DNA from: Streptomyces sp. STR69
Lineage (GTDB): Bacteria > Actinomycetota > Actinomycetes > Streptomycetales > Streptomycetaceae
Assembly: GCF_024519455.1 (NCBI RefSeq)
Contig: NZ_JALJRY010000001.1
Span: 357,253 to 421,252 of the forward strand
Length of the DNA: 64,000 nucleotides
Direction: 5' to 3'
Shown: positions 23,130 to 32,167 of the stretch, in pieces
Position numbering within the stretch: position 1 is the first letter of the stretch
How the letters are laid out: each line of letters starts with the position of its first letter
Made by a program: the position numbers and the translations under genes
Notes under the pieces: model-generated
The model's input: only the letters and a program-made list of their open reading frames with translations
The model's database searches: none
What the model was told of the DNA's origin: nothing

Positions 23130-24494
23130 ATGCGACTCCGTATACGCGGCTCAGGCACCCGGAGCGGCAGACGCACCGCCGCGCTCGCCGCCCTGATGGC
23201 CCTCGCCCTCGCCGCCCCCGTCGCGGAGACGGCCACGGCGGCGAAGGCCACCGCCGACAGCGCACGGCAGGCCTCCCCGACCGCGGACGACATCCGCCAG
23301 TACGAGATCCACGTCGACCACAACACCCCGGTCACGCGTACGGCCATCGCGGCGGCCGGCGTCACGGTGGACGAGTCCGACGAGGAGACCGTGGTCGTCT
23401 CCGGCCGCGCCGCCCAGATCAAACAGCTGCGCCAACTGGGCTACGACGTCTCGCTGTTGGGCGCCGCCCCGGACCGCTCCTCGGCCGCGGACACCGCACG
23501 GCTCCTCGACTTCCCCTCGGCCGACTCGAAGTACCACAACTACGCCGAGGCGAACACGGAGATCGACCAGCGGCTCGCCGCCTACCCGGGCATCATGAGC
23601 AGGAAGGTGATCGGCAAGTCGTACCAGGGCCGGGACATCGTCGCCATCAAGGTCAGCGACAACGTGGCCACCGACGAGAACGAGCCCGAGGTCCTGTTCA
23701 CCTTCCACCAGCACGCCCGCGAGCACATGACCGTGGAGATGGCGCTGTATCTGCTGCGCGAACTGGGCGCGGGCTACGGCACCGACTCCCGCGTCACGAA
23801 CATCGTCAACAGCCGCGAGATCTGGATCGTGCCCGATCTCAACCCGGACGGCGGCGAGTACGACATCGCGACCGGCGCCTACCGGTCCTGGCGCAAGAAC
23901 CGCCAGCCCAACTCCGGTTCCAGTTACGTCGGTACGGACCTCAACCGGAACTGGAACTACAACTGGGGCTGCTGCGGCGGCTCTTCGGGCTCGACCTCGT
24001 CCGAGACCTACCGGGGCACGTCCGCCGAGTCGGCGCCCGAGGTGAAGGTGGTCGCGGACTTCGTGCGCAGCCGGGTCGTCGGCGGGAAGCAGCAGATCAC
24101 CGCGGGCATCGACTTCCACACGTACAGCGAACTGGTGCTGTGGCCCTTCGGGTACACGTACTCCGACACGGCCACCGGGATGACCGCGGACGACGCCGCC
24201 GCATTCAAGGCGGTCGGGCAGAAGATGGGCGCGAGCAACGGCTACACGGCCGAGCAGTCCAGCGACCTGTACATCACGGACGGTTCGATCGACGACTACC
24301 TCTGGGGCAGTCAGAAGATCTTCGACTACACCTTCGAGATGTATCCGACGTCCAGTTCCGCGGGCGGGTTCTACCCGCCCGACGAGGTCATCGAGCGGGA
24401 GACCTCACGGAACCGGGACGCGGTGTTCCAGCTGCTGGAGAACGCGGACTGCATGTACCGGTCCATCGGCAAGGCGGCCCAGTACTGCAGCTAG
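23130..24494 (+). CDS. Secreted M14 zinc carboxypeptidase (carboxypeptidase T-like)
   Basis: 454 aa, ATG at 23130 with AAGGAG RBS. A Tat/Sec-like signal peptide with Arg-rich start (residues 1-38) is followed by a pro-region (about 40-130). The peptidase domain has zinc ligands H195 and E198 (HQHAREH) and H330 (GIDFHTYSE), substrate-binding Arg in DLNRNW, and general base E403 (FDYTFEMYP). It removes C-terminal residues from peptides outside the cell. It is monocistronic and probably a nutritional enzyme. Confidence 0.95.
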   Translation: MRLRIRGSGTRSGRRTAALAALMALALAAPVAETATAAKATADSARQASPTADDIRQYEIHVDHNTPVTRTAIAAAGVTVDESDEETVVVSGRAAQIKQLRQLGYDVSLLGAAPDRSSAADTARLLDFPSADSKYHNYAEANTEIDQRLAAYPGIMSRKVIGKSYQGRDIVAIKVSDNVATDENEPEVLFTFHQHAREHMTVEMALYLLRELGAGYGTDSRVTNIVNSREIWIVPDLNPDGGEYDIATGAYRSWRKNRQPNSGSSYVGTDLNRNWNYNWGCCGGSSGSTSSETYRGTSAESAPEVKVVADFVRSRVVGGKQQITAGIDFHTYSELVLWPFGYTYSDTATGMTADDAAAFKAVGQKMGASNGYTAEQSSDLYITDGSIDDYLWGSQKIFDYTFEMYPTSSSAGGFYPPDEVIERETSRNRDAVFQLLENADCMYRSIGKAAQYCS

Positions 24495-24501
24495 TTACCG
24501 G

Positions 24502-25188
24502 CTAGTCCTTGCGGACCTCGGCCTCCGCCTCGGCGAGCGCGGCTTCGTCCACCTCGGCGGACTCGTCGTCCTCGTCCTCGTCGCCGTCCTCGAAGTACGC
24601 GTCGAGGACGGCGTCGAGCTGCGTCTCCCACTCGGCGAACCGGCTCCTGGCCGCCGCCTCGATCTCGATCGGGTACCAACGGCGGTCAGGAGTGTGCACC
24701 GTGATGGTGAACCGCTTGCCGAAGCGCGGGGTCTCGGTCTCGACGGCCCCGATCTCGTCCCAGCGGAACTCGCACGCCTGGTCGTCCAGGCGCAGTCGTA
24801 CGCCCTTCTCGTCCGCGACGATCTCCGCCCGCCGGTCGGAGGCCTCGAAGACGGGCCCCTCGGACTCGTCGTCGGCGTCACCGTCCTCGTCGGAGTCGTC
24901 CTCGCCGGAGTCGTCGTCCTCGGCGACGGCCTTCTCGACCTCCGCCTCCTCGACCGGCGACTCCGCGGCCGACGGTTCCCCGACCTCCGGCTCCTCCGCC
25001 TCGGTCTCCACGTCCTCCGTCTTCTTGTCCTCCGGCTCGTCGGAGGACACGGCGGGTGCGGTGAGCCCGGGAATGAAGGCCGGGTCGAATCCGGCGCCCG
25101 TCACGGGCTCGCCCTTCAGGGGCTGGCTGCTCGAACCTATGCGCTGCTCCACAGCGCGAAGTATGGTCGACGATCCTGTGTCGGACAC
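24502..25188 (-). CDS. Acidic hypothetical protein with C-terminal globular domain
   Basis: 228 aa, GTG at 25188. Residues 45-115 are an extreme Asp/Glu run with Ser and Val/Ala, likely disordered. Residues 118-190 form a compact domain (ASDRRAEIVADEKGVRLRLDDQACEFRWDEIGAVETETPRFGKRFTITVHTPDRRWYPIEIEA), like a PH-like or DUF fold. An acidic helical tail follows. The start lies inside a perfect palindrome CTGTGTC-G-GACACAG (25176-25190). Its stop is 8 nt from the stop of the carboxypeptidase gene on the other strand. Function unknown. Confidence 0.75.
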   Translation of the reverse strand: MSDTGSSTILRAVEQRIGSSSQPLKGEPVTGAGFDPAFIPGLTAPAVSSDEPEDKKTEDVETEAEEPEVGEPSAAESPVEEAEVEKAVAEDDDSGEDDSDEDGDADDESEGPVFEASDRRAEIVADEKGVRLRLDDQACEFRWDEIGAVETETPRFGKRFTITVHTPDRRWYPIEIEAAARSRFAEWETQLDAVLDAYFEDGDEDEDDESAEVDEAALAEAEAEVRKD

Positions 25189-25228
25189 AGCCAGCCCCTA
25201 CTTCGTTATCAGACGCCTACACGAACTT

Positions 25229-26704
25229 CTAGACGAAGAGGCTCAATACGGCCGCCACCGCGAACCCCGCCACCGACAGCACCGACTCCAGCACCGTCCA
25301 CGTCCTCAACGTGTCCCGCTCACTGATCCCGAAGTACTTGGCCACCATCCAGAAGCCCCCGTCATTGACGTGCGAGGCGAAGATCGAGCCGGCCGAGATC
25401 GCCATGATGACGAGCGCGACAAAGGCCTGGGAGTGGTCGCCCTCGGTGAGGAGGGGGGCCACGATGCCCGCCGTCGTGACGATCGCGACCGTCGCCGAGC
25501 CCTGTGCGACCCGTAGTACCAGCGAGATCAGGTACGAGAGGACCAGCACCGGCAGGCCCACGTCGTGGAAGGTGTCCGAGAGGGCCTGCGCGACGCCGCT
25601 CGCCTTGAGGACGGCGCCGAAGACCCCGCCCGCGCCGACGACCAGGATGATGTTGCCGACCGGCTTGAGGGAAGCGGTGGAGACGGTTTCCAGGGACTTG
25701 CGGGACCAGCCCCGACGTAGACCCAGGAGGTAGTACGCGAGGAGGAGCGCGATCGTCAGGGCCACGAAGGGGCTGCCGAAGAACTCGACCACCGAGCGGC
25801 CGGTGGACGGGTCGAAGGCGATCGACGAGAAGGTGGCCGCGAGGATGAGGACCAGGGGCGTACCGATGATCGCGAGGACCGTGCCCAGCGCCACCGGCTG
25901 CTCCTGCGGTACGACCCCGGACTCCCGCTGCTCGTCGATGACCGCCTGCTTCGCCTCGGCCGCCGCCTCGACCATGTCCTGCGGTACGGCGACGAAGATC
26001 CGCTTGCCGATCCAGGCCGCGTAGGCCCACGCGGCGAGCACGGCCGGGATACCCACGACGATGCCCATGAGGATGACCCAGCCGAGCTGGACGTGGAGGA
26101 GACCTGCGGCTGCCACCGGGCCGGGGTGCGGCGGGAGGAACGCGTGGGTCATCGACAGGCCCGCGAGCAGGGGCAGGCAGTAGAGCAGGATCGACTTGCC
26201 GCCGCGCTTGGCGGCTGCGTACACGATCGGCGCGAGGACGAAGATGCCGACGTCGAAGAAGACCGGGATGCCGAAGATCAGGCCGGTCAGGCCCATGGCG
26301 AGGGGCGCTCGTTTCTCGCCGAACAACCCGAGCAGCCGGGACGCCAACACCTCCGCGCCGCCGCTGACTTCGAGGATCGCGCCGAGCATCGTGCCCAGGC
26401 CGATGATGATCGCGACATGGCCGAGGATGCCGCCCATGCCGGACTCGATGGTGGAGACGGCGTCCGAGCGCTGGACCGTGCCGAAGAGTTCGGTGACGGA
26501 CAGGCCGGCCAGCAGGCCGACGGTTATGGAGACGGCGAGGAGGGCCACGAAGGGCTGGAGTCTGACCTTGATGATCAGGAAGAGCAGGAGCGCGATCCCG
26601 AGGGCGGCGACCGTCAACAGGCCTGCGGTGCCGTCGAGCAGAAGGAGCAGACCTCCGGTGTGGGGTGGTGTCACGGGGGCGGTTGCGGCGAGCGGTAGGG
26701 ACAT
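25229..26704 (-). CDS. GntP-family permease (gluconate or D-serine type)
   Basis: 491 aa, ATG at 26704 with GAGGA RBS 7 nt upstream. About 12-14 membrane helices. Family features are seen: LRVAQGSATVAIVTTAGI, NDGGFWMVAKYFGISERDTLRTWTVLESVLSVAGF at the C-terminus, and FLPPHPGPVAAAGLLH in the middle. GntP members take up gluconate, but the subfamily also includes the D-serine transporter DsdX. The neighbouring D-amino-acid enzymes favour D-serine or another D-amino acid as substrate here, an inference from context. Confidence 0.88.
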   Translation of the reverse strand: MSLPLAATAPVTPPHTGGLLLLLDGTAGLLTVAALGIALLLFLIIKVRLQPFVALLAVSITVGLLAGLSVTELFGTVQRSDAVSTIESGMGGILGHVAIIIGLGTMLGAILEVSGGAEVLASRLLGLFGEKRAPLAMGLTGLIFGIPVFFDVGIFVLAPIVYAAAKRGGKSILLYCLPLLAGLSMTHAFLPPHPGPVAAAGLLHVQLGWVILMGIVVGIPAVLAAWAYAAWIGKRIFVAVPQDMVEAAAEAKQAVIDEQRESGVVPQEQPVALGTVLAIIGTPLVLILAATFSSIAFDPSTGRSVVEFFGSPFVALTIALLLAYYLLGLRRGWSRKSLETVSTASLKPVGNIILVVGAGGVFGAVLKASGVAQALSDTFHDVGLPVLVLSYLISLVLRVAQGSATVAIVTTAGIVAPLLTEGDHSQAFVALVIMAISAGSIFASHVNDGGFWMVAKYFGISERDTLRTWTVLESVLSVAGFAVAAVLSLFV

Positions 26705-26747
26705 GTGGGGGTCCTCGTTGTCGTCGTAAGAGCATGGGTCCGGGGGT

Positions 26748-26765
26748 CTGGGGGATGTCCCCCAG
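26748..26765. repeat. Perfect 8-bp palindrome between gntP and ridA
   Basis: CTGGGGGA-TG-TCCCCCAG is a tight palindrome. I take it as a repetitive intergenic hairpin rather than an operator. It sits 44 nt before the permease start. Confidence 0.4.
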
Positions 26766-26794
26766 AGGGCACAGGGGCAGGGGGGATCGCGGCG

Positions 26795-26814
26795 CGGCAC
26801 CCCGGAGGGTGCCG
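26795..26814 (-). terminator. Hairpin between ridA and gntP
   Basis: CGGCACCC (26795-26802) and GGGTGCCG (26807-26814) pair around CGGA. It lies 35 nt after the ridA stop on the minus strand. It could end or attenuate transcription from the kinase-IclR-RidA operon into the permease gene. No T-run is seen. Confidence 0.45.
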
Positions 26815-26848
26815 AACCGTCGTACGGTGTGCGGGAGTTGGGGCAGCC

Positions 26849-27253
26849 CTAGCCCAGAACGGCCAGCGCGTCGATCTCGATGAGCAGGCCGGCGGGGAGA
26901 CCGACGTAGACCGTCGTGCGCGCGGCCGGGATCTCGACCCGGCCCTCGAAGTACGCGTTGTAGATCGCGTTCATCTCGGCGAAGTGGTCCACGTCCGTCA
27001 GATAGACGCGGAGCATCATCACGTCCTCCCAGCTCGCGCCGCCCTCCTCCAGGATCGCGTGGACGTTGGCGAGGGTCTGGAGGGTCTGTTCGCGCAGGGT
27101 CGGGCCGGCCGGTGTCGGCGGCCTGCCCTCCTCGGCGGGGAGGAAGCCGACCTGCCCGGCGACCTGGAGGATGTTCCCCTTGCGGACGCCGTGCGAGAAC
27201 TTCGCGGGCGGGGTGGTGTGGGTCTTCGGGGTGAGCGCGATCTTCTCGGTCAT
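26849..27253 (-). CDS. RidA-family enamine/imine deaminase
   Basis: 134 aa, ATG at 27253 overlapping the IclR stop (ATGA), so coupled. It has RidA features: GNILQVAGQVGF, TLQTLANVHAILEEGGASWEDVMMLRVYLTD, and AARTTVYVGLPAGLLIEIDALA with the active Arg. RidA hydrolyses reactive 2-aminoacrylate and 2-imino acids formed by PLP dehydratases. That fits the D-serine dehydratase-family gene at 29196. Confidence 0.93.
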   Translation of the reverse strand: MTEKIALTPKTHTTPPAKFSHGVRKGNILQVAGQVGFLPAEEGRPPTPAGPTLREQTLQTLANVHAILEEGGASWEDVMMLRVYLTDVDHFAEMNAIYNAYFEGRVEIPAARTTVYVGLPAGLLIEIDALAVLG

Positions 27254-28014
27254 GAGGTGGCTTCCTTGACGGGGGTTCTGCCGGAGTACTCCCCGCTGAT
27301 GGCGTCCGCCGTACGACGGACCAGCGGGAGCAGGGTGAGGAGTTCGTCGGCGGTGACGACGACGTTGGGCGCGGAGACCGACATCGCGGCGACCACGCGT
27401 CCGTCGGCGCCCCGGATCGGCGCGGCGACGCAGTTGATGGACTCTTCGTGGCCGCCCAGGTCGGTGGCCCAGCCCTGTTCCCGTACCTTCTCCAACTCCC
27501 GCAGGAAAGCGGGGGCGTTGGGGGTGGAGCGGGCGGTGTACATGGGGTATTCGAGCTTGTCGGCGAGCACCCGGCGCTCGACCTCCGGGAGGTCGGCGAG
27601 CAGCAGCTTCGCCACGCCCGCGACCGTGATGGCGACCGGCTTGCCGATCCGCGAGTACATGCGCACCGGGTAGCGGCTCTCCACCTTGTCGATGTAGAGG
27701 ACCTCGTTCTCCTCGTACACCGCGAGGTGGACGGTATGACCGCACTGTTCGTTGAGGCGTACGAGATGGGGGTGGGCGATCTCGCGGATGTCGAGGTTCT
27801 CCATCGCCTCCTGGGCGAGGGCGATGAGGCGGGCGCCCAGGCGGTAGCGCTGGTCGGACTGGCGGTAGACGAGGCCGTGTTCGTGCAGGGTGCGCAGCAG
27901 GCGCAGGGCCGTCGACTTGTGGACGTCGAGGCGCTCGGCGACCTGGCCGAGGTCGGCGGGGCCCTCGGCGAGCAGCGGCAGGATGCTGAGCGCGCGGTCG
28001 ACGGTCTGACTCAT
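27250..28014 (-). CDS. IclR-family transcriptional regulator
   Basis: 254 aa, ATG at 28014 with a GAGGAGGT RBS 9 nt upstream. An N-terminal winged helix (ALSILPLLAEGPADLGQVAERLDVHKSTALRLLRTLHEHGLV) precedes the IclR effector domain (LIALAQEAMENLDIREIAHPHLVRLNEQCGHTVHLAVYEENEVLYIDKVES and VAAPIRGADGRVVAAMSVSAPN). It is coupled to the kinase upstream (ATGA) and to RidA downstream. It probably represses the divergent D-amino-acid genes via the palindrome at 29149-29174. Confidence 0.93.
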   Translation of the reverse strand: MSQTVDRALSILPLLAEGPADLGQVAERLDVHKSTALRLLRTLHEHGLVYRQSDQRYRLGARLIALAQEAMENLDIREIAHPHLVRLNEQCGHTVHLAVYEENEVLYIDKVESRYPVRMYSRIGKPVAITVAGVAKLLLADLPEVERRVLADKLEYPMYTARSTPNAPAFLRELEKVREQGWATDLGGHEESINCVAAPIRGADGRVVAAMSVSAPNVVVTADELLTLLPLVRRTADAISGEYSGRTPVKEATS

Positions 28015-29057
28015 GGCGTACGTACCTCCTCGTCGGCCCAGTCGGCGGCGTCGGTCCAGCCGGGGCCGAGTCGAAGTCTCCCCCACGCCAGGTCGTCGAG
28101 GGCGGCCAGGCGGTCGGCGTGGTCGCGGACCGGCGGCGCGGCGAGGTCGCCGGGGACGGTGAGGGCGGCGGCGGCCGTGAGGTGGCCGTGCCGCAGGCGG
28201 TCCCGTACGGGCAGTCCCCGCAGGGTCGCGGAGAGGAACCCGGCGGCGAAGGCGTCCCCGGCACCCACCTCGGCGACGACGTCGACGTGCGGCGCGGGCA
28301 CGAAGGTGACGTCACCCCGGTGGAAGACGGTGGCCCCGCGCCCGCCCTGCTTCACGACGAGCGTCTCGGGGTCGGGGAAGGCGGCCCGTACGGCATCGGC
28401 CCCGACCAGCCCCCAGACCTCGGCGGCCTCGTCCTCACCGACGAAGACGAGGTCCGCGCCGCGCGCCAGTTCCAGCAGCACGCTCGGTCCGTCGGCCGAA
28501 CGCCCCAGCGCGGGGCGGTGGTTGACGTCGAAGGAGATCAGCGGACGGTGCGCGCGGAGCGCGGTCAGCTCGCGGACCAGGCCGAGGCAGCCGGCGGAGA
28601 GCATCGGGGTGATCCCGGACAGATGCAGCACCCGCCCGGCCCGTACGGCGGCCAGGTCCACGTTCGTCGCGGCCATCGCGGAGGCGGCGGATCCGGCCCG
28701 GTAGTACGCCACCTCGTGGGCGTCGGTGGCCCGGTCCCCGGCGGTGCGGAAGTAGATGCCGGTGGGGCGCACGGGATCGCGTTCCACGGCGGACACATCC
28801 ACCCCGTACCCGCCGATGGTCTCGACGAGATGGTCCCCGAAGCCGTCGGCCCCGACCCGGCTGACCCACCGGACGGTGTGCCCGGCCGCCGCCAGTACGC
28901 AGGCGACGTTGGACTCGGCGCCGCCGATGGCGCGGCCGAAGGACGGTACGTCGGCGAGGCGGCCCGGGCGGCTGGGTAGGAAGGTGACCATGGACTCGCC
29001 CAGCGCTACGACGTCGACGACGTCACGGGCGGCGGTGGACTGTCCGTCGGCGGTCAC
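28011..29057 (-). CDS. PfkB-family sugar kinase (2-keto-3-deoxygluconate kinase type)
   Basis: The start is GTG at 29057 with GAGGAG 11 nt upstream; the 793-aa frame extending to 30392 lies over an oppositely oriented gene and is a shadow. 348 aa. PfkB motifs: GRAIGGAESNVACVLAAAGHTVRWVSRVGADGFGD at the N-terminus, ISFDVNHRPALG, VKQGGRGATVF, and the catalytic GAGDAFAAGFLSATL. The domain order resembles KdgK. Its place in an operon with IclR and RidA is odd; it might phosphorylate a keto-acid product. Substrate not certain. Confidence 0.85.
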   Translation of the reverse strand: MTADGQSTAARDVVDVVALGESMVTFLPSRPGRLADVPSFGRAIGGAESNVACVLAAAGHTVRWVSRVGADGFGDHLVETIGGYGVDVSAVERDPVRPTGIYFRTAGDRATDAHEVAYYRAGSAASAMAATNVDLAAVRAGRVLHLSGITPMLSAGCLGLVRELTALRAHRPLISFDVNHRPALGRSADGPSVLLELARGADLVFVGEDEAAEVWGLVGADAVRAAFPDPETLVVKQGGRGATVFHRGDVTFVPAPHVDVVAEVGAGDAFAAGFLSATLRGLPVRDRLRHGHLTAAAALTVPGDLAAPPVRDHADRLAALDDLAWGRLRLGPGWTDAADWADEEVRTP

Positions 29058-29148
29058 GATGGTGATGGCTCCTCGTCGGTGCACCGGTTTGCGGCGGCTC
29101 CGTTGACCCGGTGTTGGGCGAGATGTTAGACAGCGGTAAGCGATATAC

Positions 29149-29174
29149 GCAATGAAGGTTGCAGAGATTGCAAC
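29149..29174. promoter_or_regulatory. Candidate IclR operator in the divergent promoter region
   Basis: GTTGCA-GAGAT-TGCAAC (29158-29174) is a perfect inverted repeat with 5-nt spacer. Another GCAA at 29149-29152 forms an overlapping repeat with the TTGC of the first arm. The site sits 22 nt before the start at 29196 and about 100 nt from the kinase start at 29057, so it could control both directions. Confidence 0.55.
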
Positions 29175-29195
29175 ACTCCAGCTCAGGGAGGCCTC

Positions 29196-30479
29196 ATGGT
29201 CCGCGACACCGGTACCGAAGCGCTCGCCCGGCTCGCCGGGGAACGCGTCGACCACCGTTTCAAGGGCCTCCCCCCGGACGCGGACGGCGTCACGGTCGCC
29301 GAACTGTCCGCCCAGCGCCGCAGCCTCTTCACCGGCGGCTTCACCACCCCCGTCCTCGCCCTCTCCGCCGAGCGCCTGGAGCACAACCTCCGCCTCATGG
29401 AGACCTACGCGACCCGCCACGGCCTCGCCTTCGCCCCGCACGGCAAGACCTCCATGGCCCCCCAGCTCTTCCACCGCCAACTCGCCCACGGCGCCTGGGG
29501 CATCACCCTTGCGGTCCCCCACCAGGTGCGCGTGGCAAGGGAGTTCGGCATCGACCGGATCTTCCTCGCGAACGAGCTCGTCGACCCGGCGGCCCTGAAG
29601 TGGATCTCGGCCCAGCTCGACGCCGACCCGCGCTTCCGCTTCATCTGCTACGTCGACTCCGTGCGCGGGGTCGGGCTGATGGACGCGGCCCTGCGCGGCG
29701 CCGCCCGCCCGGTGGACGTCGTCGTCGAACTGGCCGCCGGCGAGGGCGCCCGCACCGGCGTGCGTACGGAGGCGGAGTGCGCGGCGGTCGCGGACGCGGT
29801 GGCCGCCGTAGCGACTCTGCGGTTGGTCGGGGTGGCGGGTTACGAGGGCGAGGTGCCGCAGGCCGACCCGGAGCGGGTGCACGCGTGGCTGCGCCGACTG
29901 ACCGCGCTCGCCGTGGAGTTCGACAAGGCGGGGCGGTTCGCCGGGTCCGGGCTCGACGAGATCGTGGTCAGCGCGGGCGGCAGCGCCTGGTTCGACGCGG
30001 TGGCCGACGTCCTCGCCGAGCTGCCCGAACTCTCCCTCTCCGCGCTGAAGTTGCTGCGCTCGGGCGCCTACGTCTCGCACGACGACGGCCACTACCGCAA
30101 GCTGACCCCCTTCACCCGGGTCCCCGAAGAGGGCGCCCTGGAGCCCGCGTTCCGGCTCTGGGCGCAGATCGTCTCCCGCCCCTCCCCCGAGCAGGCCTTC
30201 GCCAACGCGGGCAAGCGGGACGCGGCCTACGACCTCGACCTCCCGCTCGCCCAGGTCGTCCGCCGGGACGGCACCGAGCGCCCGGCGACCGGCATCGAGA
30301 TCACCGGCCTGTCCGACCAGCACGCCTGGCTGCGGACGACAGACGAGGCGGACCTGGAGGTGGGCGACTGGATCGGGATGGGTCTGTCCCACCCCTGCAC
30401 GTCCTTCGACAAGTGGCAGCTGATCCCGGTGGCGGAGGCGGACGGGACGGTCGTCGACTACATCCGTACGTTCTTCTAG
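29196..30479 (+). CDS. D-serine dehydratase / D-threonine aldolase-family PLP enzyme (amino acid deaminase)
   Basis: 427 aa, ATG at 29196 with GGGAGG RBS. It has an alanine-racemase-type barrel with PLP lysine K84 ([11 protein letters not shown]). The C-terminal beta domain has the metal-binding His-Cys pair ([11 protein letters not shown]), as in the eukaryote-like D-serine dehydratase (DSD1) group. The reaction is probably elimination of a D-amino acid such as D-serine to pyruvate and ammonia, via aminoacrylate. It is the first gene of an operon with the D-aminoacylase. Confidence 0.88.
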   Translation: MVRDTGTEALARLAGERVDHRFKGLPPDADGVTVAELSAQRRSLFTGGFTTPVLALSAERLEHNLRLMETYATRHGLAFAPHGKTSMAPQLFHRQLAHGAWGITLAVPHQVRVAREFGIDRIFLANELVDPAALKWISAQLDADPRFRFICYVDSVRGVGLMDAALRGAARPVDVVVELAAGEGARTGVRTEAECAAVADAVAAVATLRLVGVAGYEGEVPQADPERVHAWLRRLTALAVEFDKAGRFAGSGLDEIVVSAGGSAWFDAVADVLAELPELSLSALKLLRSGAYVSHDDGHYRKLTPFTRVPEEGALEPAFRLWAQIVSRPSPEQAFANAGKRDAAYDLDLPLAQVVRRDGTERPATGIEITGLSDQHAWLRTTDEADLEVGDWIGMGLSHPCTSFDKWQLIPVAEADGTVVDYIRTFF

Positions 30480-30499
30480 AGGCTCCCGGGAGGCATCGC

Positions 30500-32095
30500 A
30501 TGGAAGAGCTCGTCATCCGGGACGCGGACGTCGTGGACGGCTCCGGCGGCCCGTCGTACCGCGCCGATGTGGTCGTGGACGGCGGACGGATCGTCGCGAT
30601 CGTGCAGGAGGCCGCTGCGGCGGGCTGTCAACGTCCGAAGGCGCGGCGGGAGTTGGACGCGGAGGGGCTGGTCCTCTCCCCCGGCTTCATCGACATGCAC
30701 GCCCACAGCGACCTCGCCCTGCTCCGCGACCCGGACCACAGCGCCAAGGTCGCGCAGGGGGTGACCCTCGAAGTCATCGGCCAGGACGGGCTGTCGTACG
30801 CCCCCGTCGACGACCGCACGCTCGCCGAGGTGCGCCGGGCGATCACCGGGTGGAACGGGTACGGCGACGACATCGACTTCGACTGGCGGTCGGTGGGCGA
30901 GTACCTGGACCGGCTGGACTCCGCTTTCGACGGCCGTGGAATCGCGGTCAACGCGGCCTACTTGATCCCGCAGGGCACGGTCCGGATGCTCGCCGTCGGC
31001 TGGGACGACCGGGAGGCGACGCCCCAAGAGCTGGACCGGATGCGGCAGTTGGTCGCCGAGGGCATGGAACAGGGCGCGGTCGGCATGTCGTCCGGGCTCA
31101 CCTACACGCCCGGCATGTACGCCAAGGACGCCGAACTCACCGAACTCTGCCGGGTGGTGGCCTCCTACGACGGCTACTACTGCCCGCACCACCGCTCGTA
31201 CGGCGCGGGCGCGCTGGAGGCCTACGCGGAGATGGTGGAGCTGGCGCGGGAGGCCGACTGCTCTCTCCATCTGGCCCACGCCACCATGAACTTCGGCGTG
31301 AACGAGGGCCGGGCACCGGAACTGCTGACCCTCCTGGACGAGGCCCTGGCCACCGGCGCGGACATCAGCCTCGACACCTACCCCTACACCCCCGGCTGCA
31401 CAACTCTCGTGGCGATGCTGCCGAGTTGGGCGAGCGAGGGCGGCCCGGAGGCGATCCTGCGGCGGCTGGCGGACGACGAGACCGCCGACCGCATCCGCCA
31501 TCACCTGGAGGTGATCGGCTCGGACGGCTGCCACGGGGTGCCGATGGAGTGGGACACGATCGAGATCGCGGGGGTCACGGATCCCGCGCTGGCGGAGTAC
31601 GTCGGCCGCCGCCTCGACAGCTGGGCCACCGCCCGCCGGCTGCTCCTGGCCGACCGGCTCGCCCCGTCGATCCTCCAGCACGTGGGCCACGAGGAGAACG
31701 TCCGGCAGATCATGCGGCACCGCGTCCACACGGGCGGCTCGGACGGCATCCTCCAGGGCGCGAAGCCGCATCCGCGGGCGTACGGCACGTTCCCGCAGTA
31801 TCTGGGGCGGTATACAAGGGAGTTGGGCGTGCTGTCCCTGGAGGAGTGCGTGGCCCATCTGACGTCCCGCCCGGCGGCCCGCCTGCGCCTGCCCGACCGG
31901 GGTCTGGTCAAGGAGGGCTACCGCGCGGACCTGGTGCTGTTCGACCCCGCGACGGTGGCGGCGGGCTCGACCTTCGAGCAGCCGCGCACCCTGCCGACCG
32001 GCATCCCCCACGTCCTGATCGACGGCCGCTTCGTCATCGAAGACGGCCGCCGAACGAACGAACTGGCGGGCAGATCAGTACGCCGCACTACATAA
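30500..32095 (+). CDS. N-acyl-D-amino-acid deacylase (D-aminoacylase family)
   Basis: 531 aa, ATG at 30500 with GGGAGG RBS, 20 nt after the previous gene. Amidohydrolase fold: N-terminal beta domain, HxH metal site H67/H69 ([10 protein letters not shown]), [17 protein letters not shown], and the late catalytic-Asp region (HTGGSDGIL). At the position of the metal-bridging Cys96 of the classic D-aminoacylase (GNCG), this protein has D96 (GQDG). That may mark a subfamily with different substrate or metal use. With the PLP enzyme it would turn N-acyl-D-amino acids into free D-amino acids and then keto acids. Confidence 0.9.
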   Translation: MEELVIRDADVVDGSGGPSYRADVVVDGGRIVAIVQEAAAAGCQRPKARRELDAEGLVLSPGFIDMHAHSDLALLRDPDHSAKVAQGVTLEVIGQDGLSYAPVDDRTLAEVRRAITGWNGYGDDIDFDWRSVGEYLDRLDSAFDGRGIAVNAAYLIPQGTVRMLAVGWDDREATPQELDRMRQLVAEGMEQGAVGMSSGLTYTPGMYAKDAELTELCRVVASYDGYYCPHHRSYGAGALEAYAEMVELAREADCSLHLAHATMNFGVNEGRAPELLTLLDEALATGADISLDTYPYTPGCTTLVAMLPSWASEGGPEAILRRLADDETADRIRHHLEVIGSDGCHGVPMEWDTIEIAGVTDPALAEYVGRRLDSWATARRLLLADRLAPSILQHVGHEENVRQIMRHRVHTGGSDGILQGAKPHPRAYGTFPQYLGRYTRELGVLSLEECVAHLTSRPAARLRLPDRGLVKEGYRADLVLFDPATVAAGSTFEQPRTLPTGIPHVLIDGRFVIEDGRRTNELAGRSVRRTT

Positions 32096-32110
32096 CGCCG
32101 TGCCTTTCTC

Positions 32111-32140
32111 AGGGGCGCGGGGAACTGCGCGACCAGCCAC
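32111..32140 (+). repeat. Intergenic repeat copy 1
   Basis: A 30-nt element starting AGGGGCGCGGGGAACTGCGC, identical in reverse complement to 34927-34956. It lies 15 nt after the D-aminoacylase stop. Similar elements are scattered between Streptomyces genes. It may act as a processing or termination site; not proven. Confidence 0.8.
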
Positions 32141-32167
32141 GACGCACCTGCGGACGAAAACGGCGCA

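Noticed and set aside
25176..25190. CTGTGTC-G-GACACAG palindrome as an operator
   Set aside because: It overlaps the start codon region of the acidic protein and nothing else supports regulation, so it is noted only in that entry.
28011..30392. 793-aa minus-strand frame across the kinase and the D-serine dehydratase-family gene
   Set aside because: Only the part to 29057 has PfkB motifs; the rest is antisense to a clear PLP enzyme.
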